64,000 nt of DNA from Streptomyces cylindrosporus. GTDB taxonomy: Bacteria; Actinomycetota; Actinomycetes; Streptomycetales; Streptomycetaceae. Position 1 is the stretch's first letter; every line of letters begins with the position of its first letter. Position numbers and translations under genes: made by a program. The DNA is taken from the NCBI RefSeq assembly GCF_022698165.1, contig NZ_JALDAY010000014.1, positions 186,001-250,000 of the forward strand, read 5' to 3'. This document shows, piece after piece, positions 61,809 to 64,000 of the stretch. The notes beneath the pieces were generated by a model. It saw nothing but the letters and a program-made list of their open reading frames with translations, was not told where the DNA came from and searched no databases.

Positions 61809-63812
61809 TTACGTGTACTTGGTGCGGGCCGCGGCCACCAAGGTGAGCACCTGCTGGAGCACCTGGCTGCCGGGCGGCACCAACGCCGACTCGTACGTCC
61901 AGGCATGGCCGACCCACGGGTCGGCCAGGTGGTCGTCGGGCAGCGGGGTCAGTCGCAGCAGCGAACGCCACAGGGGGTCGAGCAAAGGCCCGTAGGCCGA
62001 GGCCTCCTCGCGGTCCGCGACCATCATCAGGTGGACGCCGACGGCCGGGCCCTCGTCGGCGAGGTAGCGCAGCTGGTTCACGGCCCGGTCGTCGAAGCCG
62101 TGCGGGAAGTCGTTGACGATCAGCAGCTGCTGGGCCGTGTCGAAGCCGGGCGGGAGCGAGTCGGCCGCGCCGCCGCGCAGCGCCATCTGCACCAGGTCGA
62201 CGCGCTGGGTGAGCCGGGTCAGGACGTCCGTCACCCCGGCGGCGCCCAGGGCGGGCGGGCCCGCGAGCACTCCGGACCGCACCAGCGGCGCGAGGGCCTG
62301 CGCGCCCGAGCCGGCCGGGTCGACGACGTGCACGGTGAACTCGCCCGCCGGATAGACCGCGAGCAGCCGGGCGGCCAGCGCCACAGCCGTGGTCATCGCG
62401 AGATGGCCGAGCGCGTGGGCGTCGGCGTACGACTCGTCGAAGGACCCCGAGCTGCCGCTGTCGATCCACAGACCGCGCTCCAGCGGCAGCCGCACCAGCA
62501 TCGGGATGCGCAGCAGCTCGCTCTCGGGCAGGTAGAGGTCGCCCAGGCGCACGGCCATGGGGATCTCCATGGGTACGCGGTAGGCGTGCCACACGGGGTT
62601 GTCCCAGCGCGCGTACGCGGGCGGCAGCGCGGGCTCCACGACCTCGGCCTCGGCGGTGAGCTGGGCGAGGTCCCGGTCGAGGGCGGCCCTGGCCTGGTCG
62701 ACGAGGTCCGCGTGCTTCGTGCGGGCGGCCTCGCGCGCCGCGTCGCCCGACCCGCCGATCCTGTTGCGCGGGTCGGACAGGGCCTGGTCGAGCTCCTTCT
62801 CCATCCGCGAGTCGGCGAAGTCGACGGCGCTGCGGTACGCGGCGGTGGTGCGGGCCAGGTCCTCGAACATGCCCCAGACCTGGTTGTAGAGCCGCTCGTC
62901 CATGGACCAGCCGGTCGCGTCGCCCGCGACGGGCTGCGCGGGCTGTCCGGGCGGGGCCGGGGGCGCGGTCGGCGGGGGCGGCGGCGGAGCGGCGGTCTGC
63001 CGGCCCGGATGGGTGTAGTTCACCGGCCCGCCCGCGGCGGGCGCGGACGGCTGGGTGACGGCGGAGGGGTCCGAGGATCCCGTGGGGTATCCGGGCTGTG
63101 CGCCCTGCGGGTGGTACGGGGACGAGGAATGCGGGGGTACGGGACCGGGGGCGCCCTGCGGCGCGGGGCCGGCCTGGTCGGGGCCGGGCGCGGGGGCGGC
63201 CGTCTGGCGGGTGCGGTCGCCGTCGGCCGTGCGCTGTGGCGCCGGTACCGAGCGGGCCAGGCCGCGGGCCACCGCGTCGTGGATGCCGCCCGCGAGGTGG
63301 TGGGCCTCGGGCAGACCCTGGTCGGCGAAGAGCTCGGCGAGGCCGCCGGAGTAGCCCTGGCCGACGGCGCGCACCTTCCAGGCGCCCTGGCGGCGGTAGA
63401 GCTCCAGGGCGACAACGGCCGACTCGGCGTCCAGGCCGGTGATCGTGTAGCTGGCCACCTCGGAGCCGTCCAGGCCGGTGACCGCGACGAAGGGGGCGGC
63501 GACGGCGCCGAAGCGGGGCGGGCCGCCCACGGCCGCCGTGGGCAGGGCGAGCAGCACGCTGACGCGGTGCACGGCCTCCGGCATGGCGGCCAGGTCCACC
63601 GCGAGCCGGTGGTCGGCGGCCGCCTGCCGGGAGACCTCCAGGCCCGGCAGGGTGGGTGCGCCGGGGTGGGCCACCCATTCCACGCCGCGGGCCTTGCCGT
63701 TCTCGTCGCCGAGCGTGGCCGAGGCCACGATCGGTGTGCCGGCCGAGATCCGGATCTCCAGACGGACCTGGGAGAGCGGGTGGTTCTGTCCCCGCACCAG
63801 CTCGGCCGTCAT
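61809..63812 (-). CDS. TerD-domain protein with proline-rich linker and FtsK-like C-terminal domain
   Basis: 667 residues. Residues 1-185 are a TerD calcium-binding beta-sandwich (ASYTITGLDAESAVVALELYRR, WKVRAVGQGYSGGLAELFADQG). A Pro/Gly/Gln-rich disordered linker (about 190-310) leads to helices (SMDERLYNQVWGMFEDLAR). The C-terminal 230 residues (LPLERGLWIDSGSSGSF..., VVDPAGSGAQALAPLV, LLIVNDFPHGFD) resemble an FtsK/HerA-type ATPase core. I see no GKS/T Walker A loop, so the domain may not hydrolyse ATP. It follows another terD-family gene and precedes terC. Probably part of a membrane-associated tellurite/stress module. Confidence 0.85.
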   Translation of the reverse strand: MTAELVRGQNHPLSQVRLEIRISAGTPIVASATLGDENGKARGVEWVAHPGAPTLPGLEVSRQAAADHRLAVDLAAMPEAVHRVSVLLALPTAAVGGPPRFGAVAAPFVAVTGLDGSEVASYTITGLDAESAVVALELYRRQGAWKVRAVGQGYSGGLAELFADQGLPEAHHLAGGIHDAVARGLARSVPAPQRTADGDRTRQTAAPAPGPDQAGPAPQGAPGPVPPHSSSPYHPQGAQPGYPTGSSDPSAVTQPSAPAAGGPVNYTHPGRQTAAPPPPPPTAPPAPPGQPAQPVAGDATGWSMDERLYNQVWGMFEDLARTTAAYRSAVDFADSRMEKELDQALSDPRNRIGGSGDAAREAARTKHADLVDQARAALDRDLAQLTAEAEVVEPALPPAYARWDNPVWHAYRVPMEIPMAVRLGDLYLPESELLRIPMLVRLPLERGLWIDSGSSGSFDESYADAHALGHLAMTTAVALAARLLAVYPAGEFTVHVVDPAGSGAQALAPLVRSGVLAGPPALGAAGVTDVLTRLTQRVDLVQMALRGGAADSLPPGFDTAQQLLIVNDFPHGFDDRAVNQLRYLADEGPAVGVHLMMVADREEASAYGPLLDPLWRSLLRLTPLPDDHLADPWVGHAWTYESALVPPGSQVLQQVLTLVAAARTKYT

Positions 63813-63868
63813 CGCCCTCGTCCCCCTGTGTCGCTGGTGTGTCGTGTCGTGTGCGGCCCTGGGCGGTC

Positions 63869-64000
63869 CTACAGGACCGGCAGGATGGCCGGCATCAGGT
63901 CCTGGAAGGTGCGGCCGTTGGCCGGGGAGCCGAGGGCCGTCATCGTCCAGCCCGGGCCCGAGCGGTGCACCTTCGCCATGATCTGGGCGGTGTAGGCGCC
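63869..64000 (-). CDS. TerD-family protein, 3' end only
   Basis: The last 43 codons are visible before the window edge: GAYTAQIMAKVHRSGPGWTM, then ALGSPANGRTFQDLMPAI and a TAG. The ending with a GxTxxDL(M/L)PxI motif is what TerD proteins have. It is transcribed in the same direction as the TerD-FtsK-like gene, 56 bp upstream of it, so they probably form one unit. The N-terminus lies outside the window. Confidence 0.85.
   Translation of the reverse strand, partial: GAYTAQIMAKVHRSGPGWTMTALGSPANGRTFQDLMPAILPVL

Overview
The window is a high-GC actinobacterial chromosome segment, almost certainly Streptomyces. The base composition is very GC-rich, GTG and TTG starts are common, and whiA is linked to uvrC-rapZ-yvcK. 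It also carries an RbpA-type RNA polymerase-binding protein, SARP, NarL, LacI and XRE regulators, and a core block typical of streptomycete genomes (ctaA, ctaB, pentose-phosphate genes, secG-tpiA-pgk-gap, whiA locus, uvrA). I saw no rRNA, tRNA, CRISPR array, intact insertion sequence or phage.

Layout. 0-2 kb: a 3' gene fragment and a two-gene ABC exporter. 2-6.4 kb: a membrane-anchored SARP regulator fused to a beta-propeller and an oligopeptide-binding domain, divergent from a secreted triple-repeat protein. 6.5-13.1 kb: heme A synthase ctaA, a membrane protein, a winged-helix protein divergent from a nitrilase-superfamily protein with an unknown N-terminal region, an amidohydrolase and ctaB. 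13.5-22 kb: pentose-phosphate operon tkt-tal-zwf-opcA-pgl, converging on pgi. 22-24.4 kb: an MFS permease whose central loop is a 27-bp minisatellite, a MITE-like inverted-repeat element, and an RbpA-type gene. 24.6-28.1 kb: gap-pgk-tpiA-secG. 28.3-31.3 kb: secreted M14 carboxypeptidase. 31.4-36.5 kb: uvrC-rapZ-yvcK-whiA. 36.6-43.4 kb: an accessory signalling cluster. 43.6-48.3 kb: XRE regulator, LacI regulator plus PfkB kinase, and an XRE/YceI pair. 48.4-51.4 kb: uvrA with a histone-H1-like tail. 51.6-60.5 kb: maleylpyruvate-isomerase-like protein, metallo-beta-lactamase-fold hydrolase, polar amino-acid ABC operon, aroQ, an S66 peptidase, an MHS transporter, a ChaA-type antiporter and a small ABM-like protein. 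60.6-64 kb: terC behind a yybP-ykoY (manganese) riboswitch, then terD-family genes.

How the genes work together. The central-carbon genes form two transcription units: zwf, opcA and pgl make the oxidative branch of the pentose-phosphate pathway, tkt and tal the non-oxidative branch, and gap, pgk and tpiA the lower glycolytic steps. ctaA and ctaB supply heme A for the terminal oxidase. whiA and its neighbours control sporulation and cell-wall or carbon homeostasis. The most system-like accessory locus is 36.6-43.4 kb: a sugar-type binding lipoprotein without permeases, a degraded tandem copy of it, a NIT-HAMP-PAS-GAF histidine kinase, a NarL regulator and a stand-alone receiver. A shared 16-bp palindrome (TTCCGGCTAGCYGGAA) lies upstream of both regulator genes. 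Eight genes have a TANNNT box 6-7 nt before the start codon, which predicts leaderless transcripts.
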